Below the pieces are notes generated by a model, which searched no databases, was not told the DNA's origin, and saw only the letters and a list, made by a program, of their open reading frames with translations. The position numbers were made by a program, and so were the translations under genes. Source: Callaeas wilsoni (taxonomy: Eukaryota > Chordata > Aves > Passeriformes > Callaeidae). Taken from it: a DNA stretch of 64,000 nt. The stretch lies in NCBI GenBank assembly GCA_013398955.1, contig VWPU01018998.1, positions 22,405 through 86,404 on the forward strand, written 5' to 3'. Position 1 is the first letter of the stretch; the number at the start of each line of letters is the position of its first letter. Below are positions 38,165 through 52,154 of this stretch, piece after piece.

Positions 38165-38784
38165 TTTTTGCTGACAACACCAAACTGTGTGGTGCAGCTG
38201 ACAAGCTGGAGGGAAGGGATGCCATCCAGAGGGACCTTGGCACACTTCAGAATTGGGTCTGTGTGAACCTCAGGAAGTTAGTTCAACAAGGCCAGGTGCA
38301 AGGTTCTGCATTTGGGCTGGGGCAATTCCCACAACAAATACTTGCAAGCACAAATACCCAGGGCTGGGTGGAGAACGGGTTGAGAACAGTTATGAGGAAA
38401 AGGAATTTAGGATACTGGTGGACAAAAACTAAACATGACGTGGCAATGTGTGCTTGCAGCCCAGAAAGCCAACTGTATCCCGGGCTGCATCAAAAGAAGC
38501 GTGGTCAGCAGGTCAGTCCACCAGGTCATCCACAGGTCCACTCCACTTTCGCAATGTTTATATTTGATAATAGAAAGAAAATCTTTACTGTGATGGTGGT
38601 CAGGCACTGGAACAGGCTGCCCAGAGCAGCTGTGGATGCCCCATCCCTGGAAGTGTTCAAAGCCAGGTTGGATGGGGATTGAGCAACCTGGTCTAGTGGA
38701 AGGTGTCCCTGCTCATGGCAGGGAGGTTGGAGCTAGATCATCATTAAGGTCCCTTCCAACCCAAACCATTCTGTGGTTCTATGG
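38165..38784 (+). mobile_element. CR1 LINE fragment with internal deletion
   Basis: This is a plus-strand CR1 3' fragment. The first part matches the RT region (GACACCAAACTG-type start, GGGATGCCATCCAGAGGGAC, NLRKLVQQGQVQ in a 139-codon open frame, ACSPESQLYPG, then HQKKRGQQ). It then jumps to FDNRKKIFTVMVVRHWNRLP and SLEVFKARLDGD, so the stretch normally between them is missing. The 3' end CAACCCAAACCATTCTGTGG is typical. The open frame is a remnant, not a functional gene. Confidence 0.93.
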
Positions 38785-40203
38785 TTTTAAGAGACTGCTT
38801 CAGCTATTGGTATTTTTTGTAACAGATTGGTCTTCAGTTCGTTGCACCTTGAGAATAGGAAAATCCTCCTTAGGTCTCTCACAGAAGGAAAGAAAAATAT
38901 GCATCAATGAAAGCTGCCACTCTGCATGCACAGGATCTTTTCTAACTATCTACACATAAGCATGCTCAAAAGTCCTATGGGACGAGGTAAGAAGACAACT
39001 CCCGCCCATTAAAATAAATAATTTCAAAAGCCATAAAATGGATGTCTCAGTACTATACTGTTATACAATATTCTCTTAGATATAGTTACACAGACCACAG
39101 ATCAAAAGCAGCACAACTTAGCTGCCTTGGCCATAAGAGAAACTGTGGCAGCAAGCTTTTGTTCAGTCCTATAGAGATCAGTGAAGTGGGTATGGCAGTG
39201 TTCTGCATACATATTACATATTCCCCATGCTAACCAGATTACATACGCTTCTATTGCAGGGTATGTTTGTTTAACTAAGTAAAGGGGTTATTAGGCAATG
39301 CAAGGCCCTTTTTCTGCCAGCATAAAAAGAGCTCATCATCGAACATGATATTTTTTCCAGGCACAAGAGAGTTTAGCCCTGACACTGTGGCAGTTATACC
39401 CCATTGGTAGTATATTTATAACATTAAATCATAATTCAATTCACAAAAGGACTCTTCTTGCCCTTCTCCCATGCAAGATTAGCTTCAGTTCAAACACCTC
39501 ACTAAATCTGGAGAGTTTAATCAAGACTCCCCACTGTCCCCACACAAGTTCCTGAAGTTCAGCCAAGGTGCAGTCACAAAGTGCAAGTGGTAGAGATGAC
39601 CACTGAATATAACTCTTTTTAGTCAATGGACCTAGTTACTTGAACATCTGCACACTGTATTATATAGGCAGGTTTTAGCTTTCTTCCTGAGGACTATCAG
39701 CTACGGTCATTAGATACGGCACTTGTGCTGCGATACTGTGCTGTGATCTGTTACAGCATCACAGGACCCACCCTCTCGCACTCCAGCGCCAAACCTCACA
39801 GGCAAGGAAGGCCCAGCCTCGCCCTGACCTGTCACTGGTGAAAGGGCTGCTGCCTTCTGACCCTGCCTTTCCAAAGGGGAAGTGTTCTCCTGGGCTCTGA
39901 CCTCCAAACTGACCTAAGCTCTGCTGGATGCCTGCCTTCTTTCCCTAAAGCCTAAGAGAAGTAGAAGCATTTAAATTGCCTGAGATGAGTATCAAATAAG
40001 AACATACTATAAATTTTTTTAAGATGACACAAGCATAACAATACATTGACTTCAAAGATCAATGTGGCAGCAAACAAAGGCAAGGCACACTAGGAGAAAA
40101 GAAAACTAGTTGTTTACAGTGATGTCAAGAAGGATAAAAATTCACCTAGGTCCTTGCTGGAAAGCAGAGTCACAACAGTAGCAAAGAAATGCTATTTCAC
40201 AGG

Positions 40204-40830
40204 GAATCAAAGAACTGAGGGAGGAAAAGACCTCTGAAGGTCATCTCACCCAAGTCCCCTTTTGCAGAAGGATGTCTAGACAGCTTTTGAATATCTCCAA
40301 GGATGAAGACTACACAACCCCCCTAGCCAACATGTGCCAGTGCTTAGTTGCCCTCCAAGTCAAAAAGTGTTCCTGATGTTGGGATGGAACTTCCTGTGTT
40401 TCTGTTCATGCCCATTGCCTCTTGTACCATCACCAAGCACCACTGGAAAGAACCTGTATCTGTTACCTTTATACCCTCCCTTCACGTATTTATACACATC
40501 AATGAGTTCTCCCTGAGCCTTCTCATCTCCAGGCTAAATAGATCCAGCTCTTCCAGCCTTTCCTCACACAAGAGATGATCCAGGCCTTTGAGCACCTTCA
40601 TAGCCCTTCACTGGACTCTCTCCATGACATCCTCATCCCTCTTGTACTCGGGAGCCCTGAACTGTACCCAGCACCTCAGGTGTGAACTCAACAGTGCGGA
40701 GTAGAGAGGAAGGATCACTATCCTCCACCTCTTGGCAATGCTTTGTCTAAAGCGTTCAGGAACACCATGCATCTTATTTATGGCAAGGGCATGTTGCCTA
40801 CTCATGTTCCACAATCTGTCAGGATAACCA
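40204..40830 (-). mobile_element. CR1 LINE fragment, minus strand
   Basis: This is a CR1 fragment in the same orientation as OSBPL8. A minus frame around 40608-40814 keeps VILPLYSALLSSHLRC, WVQFRAPEYKRDED and VMERVQ, the conserved RT C-terminal block. The part towards 40204 is the diverged 3' end. It lies tail-to-tail with the plus-strand copy at 38165-38784, 1.4 kb away. The outer 5' limit is approximate. Confidence 0.9.
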
Positions 40831-42418
40831 GGTGAACTCTAGGTAAGCAGTTCTGTAAGGTCCACAAATAAGTTTAAGGTAATACTCTTGAGAAAGGTAT
40901 CTAAGTGCTAAAACAAACCAAAAAGAACAAGTTTCCTAAACATTAAGAGCTAACTATAACAGTTATAGCTACCTATACCTCCTAAGAGGTATAGGATCAG
41001 TTTTAAGAGATTAAAGGAAATCTACACCCTAAATCTAACTAGGGTGATCAAACTAAGAATCTCAAAAAAAAAATCTAAGTGTCTTTCATGCTGTCATATG
41101 ACTGCTGAAGGCAGCTCCACTTTGCTCCATGCAGCAGGGGAGCAGCAATAGCACAGAAGGCAACAGAGGTACATGTCTTGCTCTCAAGCTCTTTGAATAC
41201 AGTACCCCAGAGGAAGAGCAGCCTCCTGGTTGTAGCGAAAGGCCACAGATCATCCTTCTCAGCTAGCAAGTCTGCACACCAAGTACGCTTCATTATCAAG
41301 CTACAGATCAGGCCAGTTTCTTGCACATGACACAGTGCCACTGCATGCCAAGTACCCCGTGTTTGTTGAGAACAGTTCCAAGAAAGCAGGAACTGAAGCA
41401 GAGTTACTGGTAAAAATGGAGGAGGAGGAACAGGGCCAAAAAGTTCAGCAAAAGACCTGGTAAACAAAGAAATCACAACTTTTTCTCAACTCTCAAACTA
41501 AGCGTCTTACACTAACAAGAACTCAGAAGAACTAGGAACTGGTTGTATTCTCCAATTCTAGAAGAGAAATCTGAGAACTGAGTAAATCTCTAAGTTCAAT
41601 TCCTTCTACTGTGATGTCAGTCCAAACAGGAGAGCTTGACAAAACCAGTCATTGTATAGGAAAAGTCACAGGTGACAAACTGCATAGTTACATTAGCTCT
41701 GAATTGCAATGTTTGAATGCTCAAAAGTCTGCTACAAGTGTAACCAGACCAGAATCAACAACTGCCTCAAGTTCCCCAAGCACACTGTGATCACTTGATG
41801 CTATCAGCCACCAAATCTACCCTTATGAAACACTTCCTTCCACCCTGAGTTTCATCACCTGCCTTCTCATTTCCTGAATAAACAGTCCACATGCAGAGCA
41901 AGCTGTTTCCTCTCTTTCTGTACTGCTGTTTTCAGAAGGGAAAAATATATCAACTACCAAACCACCAAAAAAAACTCATGAAAGTTGAAGTGCTTAAGAA
42001 CAGGACTTGAAAACATCTCTCATCTGGAAAAAAAACTGGCATAGTGCAGACACCTCAGCTATCTTTTGAGAGAGTTAGACGGCAATGAAGGCCAAGGAAA
42101 GCATAACAAACTTCTGAATACTCACTGCAACTTCAATAATTAATACCTTAAACTGGGTTCCACAGATGAAATTGTCCTGAAAAGGAGGACAGAAAAGATG
42201 GTAAGAGTCACCTACAGGTACTAAATCCCAACATTCTCTCTAAAAGCTCGAGTTCCTAGGGTTTTGCAGCCCTTTGGCCATTGAAATACACTTCAAAGCT
42301 CCCAAACTTATCCCAGTCTTCATGATAAGTATTCTGCAAAACTGTTCCCATGACTCAAATGAGTTGTTGGTCTTAATGATAAAAATGTCTATTTCTTCAC
42401 TTAAAGGTGTCTAGTTAC

Positions 42419-42452
42419 CTGCAGCATTATACACTTCGCTTCCACGAGCCAT
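42419..42452 (-). other. Possible alternative first coding exon of OSBPL8 (unproven)
   Basis: The context AAAAATGG opens MARGSEVYNAA and reaches the donor CTGCAG/GTAACT in phase 1. This is the phase that the coding exon at 25740 needs, so direct splicing would give MARGSEVYNAAA-VVTNSDE. A TATA-like TTATATTTATGC lies 30-42 nt upstream of the ATG. All of this could be chance in a 29 kb intron. Confidence 0.2.
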
Positions 42453-44304
42453 TTTTACCTACGGCTCAGTCTAACTTTGGAGCATAAATATAAGAGAGGC
42501 AATAAACCATTGATTTTGTTCATTTAAGAGAGAACCTATGAAACTTCACAAAATATTCAGATGACTTTCTTTTGTTTGTTTCATTGTGAAATAGAGAAAG
42601 ATTTATTCAAACATTACAACACTAAATCTAGCATCTTATTTTTACACACCTTTTTTTTGTTACTTTGCTGCAGTACTAACCAGCAAAATAACTAAGTGGG
42701 TTTCATACACAACCTTAATACAAGGTTAAATTGGCCAATGACAGTCTTGATTTTGAAGAAAAAGATGATGGACTAAAACTAAGTGGTTAGATACATTGCA
42801 AAGCATATTCTTCTCAGAACGCCACCCTTCGATTTTCTTCCACATCTGTAAAGTTACTAATAACAGTCTCTCACATGGTACTCTCTGTCTTTCTTATCTC
42901 CCATTTTGGCAGCTGTATGAAGAGGCAGTGTGACACACTCTTCTAGAGACAGTTGGAAGGGATTAGGAGATTACCAGTCCTCCACACCTGGTCCTTACCA
43001 CCTCCTTCCCTACTGTTGCTGAGGTTTTTCTGAACTGCCTGCAGACTTGTCTGTGCAGGTGCTCCCTAACCCTCTTCTGTCAAGAGGAATCCCCATTGCT
43101 GAAAATTATTTTAAACAAACACTCACAAAATATGTATCATTTAAACTGAGCTAGGTCCTGGGACTTCTGCAGGCCTGGCACCGCAGCAGTAACAAACAGC
43201 TGAGGGACACCTCTTCACTCACCTCCATTCCAACCATAACAGCCTGGGTAAGCACGGACTGTGTTTACAGCTACACATTCCCCCAACACCAACTGGAAAC
43301 TACTTCAGGAAATGAAGGGAATCAAGCCAAGGCTAAAGGAAAAGCAATGTGGTTGTTAGAGGTTTTTCTGAAATGAAAAAGTAAGATAAGTCAGCAGAGA
43401 TGTTTCCACAGACAAGATGGATAGGTGGCAGAACAAATCCTTCTGATTCTGATGCCAAAATGGAATCAGTTGCTCTCTTGAGAGAGCAAATAGATCTGGA
43501 TTTCTTCTGCATGGAACTTTCCAAAGCAAAACACAAGACTATGAAAAACATTTTAAGAATATAAGAATTAATTCACCGGGCTGGAAAAGCCTCAATAAGA
43601 GGATCTTGAAAGTCTACTTTAATATATCAAAATATCTATCTAAACATTTTAGTTATAATGAGGTCATAGATATAGAAATATTTTAAGTCTCATCTGCAGG
43701 TCAAGAATAAAATCTACTTCATAAGGAATAAAGTTTCAGAAAGCTATTCTGAGAGTATTTATAAACTATTGCAAGTAATCATACTATTACAGATCAATAG
43801 ATTATTAACTGCTAGATAAAACTATATGTGACTAGATGAGTGCTTTTTACCTACTGCAAATAAAGTTAAAAACTTATCTTAAATTACCATAAAGTTTCTG
43901 TATCTCAGAAGCTGCAGTGATTGTGCTTGGACAGACAAGCACCAACATGCAGACAGTTCATTGCCACATCAGAAACTATTGCAGCCGACTTTCTAAATGA
44001 ATCCATAAAATTTTCCATTAAATGAATAATGTACCTCCAAAATTGAGCCAGTGCAAAGACCAATTTTGTAATGGCAATTCTACTAGGTTTTTAGTCCTTC
44101 CTTTGCACTACGTATTTTGCTGCCCCTGAGAACTGAAAAGAATTCCCAACCAATTTTCAAGGGTGAAAGAGAACTTAAGGTCTCTTAAATTTTCATACTT
44201 GTTGAAAAGACACCCTAAGTGTCAGATTTCCCAAAGACCTACCAGTACAGAATCACTTTTCTGTACTCCAATGGCTGTTTCAGCAAAGTAAGAAGTGAGA
44301 TTAC

Positions 44305-44380
44305 CTGTCTAATGAGCATCATTAATACATTTCACGGGAGCTCAGTTAAGAGCAACTACAACCCTAATTTCTGCTCTAAA
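44305..44380 (-). other. Exon-like 76-nt segment (probably chance)
   Basis: The acceptor TTACCTATTTCAG and the donor AGACAG/GTAATC bracket 76 nt with stops in at least two frames. It has good splice signals but no coding character. It is listed mainly as a yardstick of how often such pairs arise here. Confidence 0.15.
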
Positions 44381-44879
44381 CTGAAATAGGTAAAATAGAA
44401 AAATCGATGCAAGTTCCAAGATTAAAAATATGAAAGAAGACTTAACACAGATAAACAAGTCTCAGTTGAGCTGTGTTGACTTTAATGCAGTTATGCTGTG
44501 CGAGAGGTTTCTGAAAAATGGGCTTCCTGCAGGCTTAAACGCAGTTATTTCAAACAGGAACCTTATGTTTATTCTCATGTACAATTTAATTTTCTTATTT
44601 TAGCAGCAGTGTCTCTTCTTGATATTAAAACAGAGTTGATGACATAATAAATGGCCTTCATTTGAATTTCTTTTGGCTAGTGCTAGCAGGTAGTTCATAC
44701 AAGTTTAATATACAGGATATCTGTACAAGAATTTAAGAACAAAAGGTCAGACTACCCTACTGCAATGGGAAAAACCATAGAAATCCTAAAAAAAAAGGCA
44801 GCAGCAGGTTCAAACAGGCAGCAATAGTATCTGGTTTACACATCATGGTTTATTAAAAAGCTTTAGAAAGTCTAATTTA

Positions 44880-44917
44880 GATTTCCATTGGTTATGCCGA
44901 TTTCCATTAGTTATGCC
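44880..44917. repeat. 19-bp tandem duplication
   Basis: Two adjacent copies of GATTTCCATTGGTTATGCC differ at one base (G to A at the eleventh position of the second copy). It is a recent small duplication by slippage. Confidence 0.92.
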
Positions 44918-45112
44918 AAGTTTGTTTTTTTTAACTCTAACACTAAAGTAAAATGAGCTGATGAACCCGACTTTGCTTTTTAGACATCAGTGCTGTTCAA
45001 CATGATCACAATTCAGGATCTTTCGTAGGTCTTTTGGCAAGGTTGTTTTTTTTATTTGTGTTTGTTTATGGTTTGTGAGGTTTTTTGGGGGATCCTAGGG
45101 AGGAAAGTTGGC

Positions 45113-45121
45113 GGGGGGGGG
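45113..45121. repeat. G9 homopolymer next to a T/G-rich tract
   Basis: Nine consecutive G follow a T/G-rich stretch from about 45045. It is low-complexity intron sequence. Confidence 0.85.
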
Positions 45122-48100
45122 TTTGGGAGCTTCTTCATTGTTCTGTGAGGTTTTTAAATATGGGAAAAAATATTACAAATATACTTTGTACAGGCTTCAC
45201 AAGAACTAGTGTGCTTTTAGCACCAAACATCCAAGCTTGTCTTATGAAGCTACTGACTAACTGCTGACCAACTTTGACTTGGAACTGCTGCAACAATCTC
45301 GCACAGCTTTTAGTTTAACAGGATGAACCAATAATGTTTAAACAATATAGACTGATCCACAGAAACTGTACAATATTACTGCATTGCAGACTTGGCAAGT
45401 GACCTAACAATAAATCTCTTGTTTACCTACCCATTTGTATTTAACAAATTACAAGCTCCTTTGTGACATTTCTTTGGGCAATGAGAAGCACCTGGCCTGC
45501 CACAACAAACGGCTATGGAAGAATTACAAGCATCATCAAGGGACAACTTACCTGCAATTCACAGCCCTCAGAAATCAGGTCAATATCAATGCCTAATGTA
45601 AGTCAGGCCACTATTCAAACTACTTGCGACAAACAAGAAACTTACATAAAAATTATTTTTGACAGAGATGAAAATAGAAGTCAAGCCTTTCACAGATCAA
45701 AGCCAGCCCTCAAGAACAGAAATTAAACATATTTTTTCCCAAAGCTATCCCACTTCTGAAGTACAGAATGCTTTTTGCTCCCAGTACTGCAAGGAGACAC
45801 CAAGACTTTTCACAGCAAGAACCACATATTATCAGGGTACATTTAATGTTCTGCTTCAGAGACCAATATAGAAGATACTATTTTTCTGCTTCAATCAATT
45901 GAGTACGTGTCACGGGTGGAATAAAGAGTTCTGTTCCTTGACAATCAGGGAGTGGTTGTCAGCACACACAGGAAAACAAAGTCTTGACACTTCCTTGGAA
46001 GTTCTTTGAAATGCTTCAGAGAAGAAAACAAAGAGAGAAAAAAATTACATCCTGGGCAAAGCATTATTCTGTTCAAGGTTAAACAAATATTTAATGGACA
46101 AGGCACCTCCTCCTGCCCTTCCACCCAGTCTACACAAGTACTGGGAATTCTTTCCCATAAAATGGATTAACGGAGCTATCACATAGCTTGAGCATCTGAT
46201 TTGAAGTGAATACAATCCTGTCAGCTGTGCAGTCCCATAGGACTGTGTGATAGGAAGTTCTGAATCCTACCTCCCCACCATCATCTATCCAGCTCCTCAT
46301 TAATCAGCTAGTTAAAGGAGCCAGTTAAGGGGTGAGAGCCATCACATAGTTCAGGAATGCAGAAGACAGACACAAATGCTGGGAAGGAAGGATGCAATAC
46401 TTGTGAGCTCAAACAAATTCAGTTGCTATTTTTATGATAAATAAGGGAAAGAATAATTCCAAGAAGCAACGTATTTCTTTCTTAAAAGGAAAAAACCTAC
46501 ATTCTTCCCTTTCACAACATTACAATATTCCAATACTGTCCTCCAAACTGACAAGAATTATCAGTTAACAGCATTTTATAATTTACTTTCATATTTAAAA
46601 TCACACACAATACCAAGATAACACAAGCTTAACTACCAAGATAATATTAGCATAAAGCAATTCAATACCCTGTATCTCTGCCAAAGCAGTTAACTACACC
46701 TCTACGTATAATGTTACACATTTTATTCCCTTGAAGGCAGCTTACACATGTATTTCTAAGTCTAACGCATAGGAAAAGGATGAAATACTAATTTCCATGC
46801 TTCACAAAGTAAATGGAGCAGCAACAGCTCAGAAGCTGTAACTGAACAAAAATGTACGTCCCAAGCTAGCCATAGAGGACGAGTGTGTTCCTGGGCACAT
46901 TCCGTCTCTGACGCTCACTGTCACACACTGCACCGAGATGGCAGAAGGAAGAAAACTGCAGGTACCCATTTAGACTCCCTGCAGGAGCAGCTGCAAGAGT
47001 AACTGCCAGAACGTGCTTCCAACCATGTGCAACGCTAAAAGGGGCGACTGGAAGAACCGTGTGTCCTGCACTTTCAATCCGTTATTAACTGAGTATCCAG
47101 AAACACCTGTCACAGATACAAACCAGCCAACTTCAGCAGGTACAGTGTAGTTACAACTAGAGTCTTTAACTTTTAAAAACTACGATTTGTCCAAGAAAAC
47201 TTATAATGAACATGTAGGAGAGTAAAATTTTTTTGGTTTGGAGGTTTTTTCCCAAAATTGTAAAGCAAAAGCACATGTAATACTGATTTTAGTAACACCA
47301 ACAAGCATGCAGAGCCTCTAATCTCAAAACCAGCTTGGCATACATAATCTTTTCCATTAGAAAGGATTTTGTTCCTTTGTTTTGTAGCCCTCAACAGAAT
47401 TTAGAGAAGGATGAGCTGTCCTCTTCCTGATGATCACAACCTGAGAAAAAATACCATATGCCAGTAGTTCTTAATACAGTGGCACGTTTTACACTCCTGT
47501 GACAGCTTCTAGAAAGTCTGTGACATTCACAACTTCAGCTTTTTCATATCCAAATTGTCTACAACAGACATGGAATATGAAATTAGAGCTTGTAACTCCA
47601 AGACTGCTATTAACTTAATAAAATCTAGATTAAAAGTGAATAGCCAGATGGATATTTCAAAGCCATTTATAAGCACCAAACTGTAAAGTAACTGAGACAC
47701 CCATCAAAACCACCTAAGCAAGATAAGCACACAAGCATTCCAGTTACAGCATGAAGTAAGAAGCAATTTCCCCCCCAGGAGAAAAGCACTATGCCAACAC
47801 TTCACATACAATGAGAATTGACTGTTCCCAAATGTTGATAAGTATAATTAACCTTCATAACCCCATCTTTGGCCTTGAATGTTAAATCTGAATTCATCTT
47901 GAAAACCAATTAAAATGCTAAGCAGTCTGTCTACTTTAGGACTGGAGAACAGCATTCAATCAAAAAAAGCATAGCACAATTGTCTCCTTAGACATCTTCA
48001 AGGATCTGTTAGCTGTTTTAATAAAAATTGTAATTCATAAATAAATCACATTTTAACAAGAACTGAAAAATTATTCAATTCTTCATGAAGATCCTGAAAC

Positions 48101-51100
48101 ATTTAAAGTTTATGAAGGCAAAATTGAAGGTTTAACAGAAAAAAATAGCCACAGAGAAAAAAAGATAAACATGATCTAGGTGGGCTATGAAGTTTGATTT
48201 CGCCTTTTCATGCTATCTTTAACAACAGGTATTAATTGTACATTATGGTTCCCATTCAAAGAGTTTAACTTCTCTCTCTCTCATTCATTCTGCCTTTTAG
48301 ATTGACTACTGACAAGGAAATCTACTTATAATTTATGTCACCCAACCTGGTTTTTTTATATCTGCCATTTTTAAATTAGCAGAACAACTAGACAGGCAGA
48401 AGGAGCTGGAATTCTCATTTTTCTTTCTAACTTCTTCTTTCCTACATCATAGATATTTCCTCTTACCAAAAAAAAAAATCACGCCTACTTGCCATGAAAT
48501 TTAGATGCATGTGACTCTGTGATGACCATGTTTCTTTTCATAACTTTACTTGTTCAACAGAAAGAAAAGTAGGTAAAGTGATTTCTGGTTTTCTAGTGAA
48601 TCTGAGCTGATGAGCACCATTTTATAGTTACTACTCAATAACTGTTTTAACATCAAAATTTTGTTTCCAGTGATATATTCCAGTGTTGTATTTTATCATA
48701 ACTTCATTCACTACTGGAGTTCAGAGTGGCATTAATTACTTTTTCTTCCCCATTTTTAAAATTTAGTTTTAAATACACACAATATCTGCTTAACAGGCAT
48801 CTGTTTGAGCATTTAAACAAGCTTAAATTAGCTCTTCATTTTGAAAACAGGTCCTTTATGAGGTGGCTCAAAGTCAGAATCGTCTTCATGCCATATTTCA
48901 TGCCTTATAACTTCCAAGGAGTTGTCCTGCTGCTGCTCTGCCACCCTTGGCAGTGCTGTAGATGGCAGTATTTCACAGAGCTCACCTCCCCGCCCTGACC
49001 TGGGACTAAGGACTGCAGCACAGGGAACACACTGTAAGGGCGCTTCAAGAATCTTCAGGCATTTCCACAACACACCATACACAGTAAGAAAGTATGCAAA
49101 ATGCTTTAATTTGAAAAGCAACCCTCTCAGGTGACTAAAGAAATGTACCGTAACACCAGTCAAACAAAAATGTTAAGTTACTGCAGGTGAGATCATCCTT
49201 AAAACAGAGATCCACAATATTCCCAGGTATGGGATTTGAGCACACTCAGACATTTAATTTCAGATTACCAAAATAAAACCAGGTTTTCCATAGTAACCTC
49301 ATATTTCTCACTAGAAAGTGCTGTTCTAGTGCAGGTGCATATATCTAGATCACCTGGGCTTTCACTCTACTTGAAATTGGGGCACTTTCAGAAAATAATT
49401 ACCTGCACAGAAAACATCTCAGTTTCACACTAAAATATAGTTCTAGTCTGTCAGCAACACACTTTCCACGCAGAACCCCCCAAAAGCAGTCACTTTTGAC
49501 TGGAAGCTGACTGTTCACATCATGACATGCATGGCACAAGCTTCACAGGAATGAACTACCACTCATTCCTGGAAAACGTAAGTAACATGAATCCAAGTAT
49601 ATATATTGCTTTGACTTCCAATTCACTTTCTTCCTAAAATTTTAGCAGGAGCTGACAAAAGTGGAGTATTCTACAACTCTGACATGTTCTGCTGCACATG
49701 CCAGAAGCAGACTGAGAAGCAAACTGTGCAAATCTCATGCCACCATCATGGTGGGTTCACATTATTTCATAATGGGTAGAAAAATGACTCCATCATTAGC
49801 AAGTCAGTAGCTTTAGGAACCACGTCAACAGCAATGTCAATGCTCCCCCAGATAAAATCCATCTCCTAGCTGTCAGCCTCATTATGCATCTCAAACGAAG
49901 TACATAACACTAGCTCCCAGGACACCGAGCGTGCAAGCTTGTCTTTGTAATGCTCACAAATCAGAATTCATAGGAGTCTGGCATTTCCATTCCTTATGAG
50001 GAAGGACAGCCTGCTGAAGATCAAAATTACGGTACTTGCTACTCAGCAAAACATTTGCTGGGAAGTAGAAGATGTATAAGACAGCAGAAACAGTGATGAA
50101 GGAGGAGCAGAAGCCAAGACACAACAATATGTCATCCTCATTAACTCAGGAAACAAAGTCCAAGGCTGTAATGGAGAGCAGACTGATACCACTGCATTCC
50201 ACCAGAGTATCAGCAGTAGGGCTCCTACAAGTGCTGGTCAGAGCAAATAAATTTATGCTGATAACAACCTCTCCGGACTCAGTACTGGGAGGAGTGAAGT
50301 GTTATTAATTTTGCTTTATCGCTTATGCTTGCAGTAATTTGTTTGAGGAGGGAAGAGACGTTGACATAGGCACCTGAACTGCAGCTTCTCCCACAATGTT
50401 ATAATAGCGTGATCTTTGCAAGGTAAGCAGCAAAGTCTGTCACGTGTGGGATTCAAGGAGAGACATTTAAAATTTCACAACTGCAAAATATTCATGCATC
50501 ATGCAAGACTCCACCAGCGAACACCTGTCTTTTTCTCCAGAGAAAGTGAAGCAAAGCACAAGAACACAGAACGCTGCTAGGTTTCTGAATTGCTAAGACA
50601 GGCAGGACCAGCAAAGAAGAAAAAACAAATATGCTACTACATGTTTAAGTGAAAGGAGAGAGAGGTGTGTGAGGCTAAAGATAAAACTTTTATGGACATA
50701 GACTAACGCTGGGATGGAGAAAAGATGTTGAGAAGTGTGAGACAATTATAACCAAAACAGTTTAAGACACAGAGACATCACCTAAAAGATGACTACAACA
50801 CAAAAAATATGGAGATAAATGTATTTTTTTTAAATCACAGAACAAATTTCAAGCAAACATGACCCTGCAACAGGATGGCAACTAAGACCACCAGAGCCTC
50901 AAGTGGGCTGTTGTTAAGTACTGATGGCAACAGCAGCATTGTGTCACAAGAAGAGGACAGATGCTAAGCGGAGTTGGAAAACTGTACTTATCACACCCGT
51001 GAGTAGTAAAAAAAAAGCCTCATCATTCCTTTTCTTCTCCCCCACCACTCAATTCTTGGGACCCTTGACACTGGAGAAGGGAGTGAGGATTCGGTGAGAG

Positions 51101-51315
51101 CTTTCAGACTGAAAGGTAAAACCCTGATAACATATGCACATTTTCCTTCACTCAGGTCCTTTTCTAAGACTTCACATGAAACTTGTTTAGCAATCACTTT
51201 TCGCTCCTCCGCAGTTTCCCCTGTCTGGGCTGCCCTGCTGCAGAACACACTGTGCAGATTGCAGGAGGTCAGCTACAGCAAGTTACAAGTCATTAAAACA
51301 CCATCTGCTCCCTGA

Positions 51316-51337
51316 CAAAAACAACAACAACAACAAC
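51316..51337. repeat. ACA trinucleotide repeat
   Basis: A run of about six ACA units. It is intronic simple sequence. Confidence 0.85.
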
Positions 51338-52154
51338 CCACGTCCCTTTCTTCCTTCCCTCCATCCAAAAGTTTACAGACAGAGCTGCAAAATCAAACAC
51401 CATCTCTATGAAGGCACTAAACTATATTCAGAAAATTATTCTATGAGCCAAGAGCTTGCTTCCACATTTCCCCCAACACCTTAAAGCCAAATGAATCACA
51501 ACATATGCTACTCATTTGGCAAGAAAGACAACTCAAGCTTCTTAAATCTGCATTTGTAAGACAGAAATATCTGCTAAAGAAGCAGTTTATGTTTTAACCA
51601 CTTACAAGAAACTAACAGTCAAAAAACCCCCAACCAAACCACACCACAAAAAAACCAAACTGTTTAAATGAAATTGTTAGCTAACACTGGCAACTAAAGC
51701 ATTTTTTTAAACCCACAGTAGTGTCTACAAAATGCCTACAATGAATCACAGTTCAAATTTACATGCAATACCTCAGACATGTTTCAGCCATCACATTGAA
51801 CACTATACCCTGAGATCAACACCAGGTCTCTCTCACTCTAATTTCCCTTTCCTCTTCCTGGGCTGCCAGCACAAATGCTTTTTTAAGTATTAAATTCACA
51901 AAAGGTTAACTGCCAGGCAATATTCTGCATACAGAATTAAAAGGAAAAACAAATTAAAACTCATTGTCCTTAGTTCTTAAGAACAATACACAATGAAGTT
52001 ACCCTCAACATTGTTTTCTTAAAATGCAGTAAGTCTTAGTTTCCTGAAGTTTACAATTAAACTCAAAACCCAAAAGAGCCAGCAGTTTGAGAAGCCTGAG
52101 CCTCCTGTTGCTACATAGCAATACCAAGTGACCACAATGTTACAGAAAAATTAC

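Noticed and set aside
38263..38682. Plus-strand 139-codon open frame as a host gene
   Set aside because: It reads through a CR1 reverse-transcriptase remnant with an internal deletion, so it is mobile-element debris.
41075..41476. Minus-strand 133-codon open frame
   Set aside because: No family resemblance, no flanking splice pair that joins OSBPL8 in phase, and a repetitive-looking residue mix. Treated as chance.
44305..44380. 76-nt segment with good splice signals as a true exon
   Set aside because: Stops in at least two frames and no coding character. It shows that splice-like pairs are common here, which also lowers trust in the other unproven exon candidates.
48828..49163. Minus-strand 111-codon open frame with a GC-rich middle
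   Set aside because: No recognised family and no phase-compatible splice sites; probably chance.
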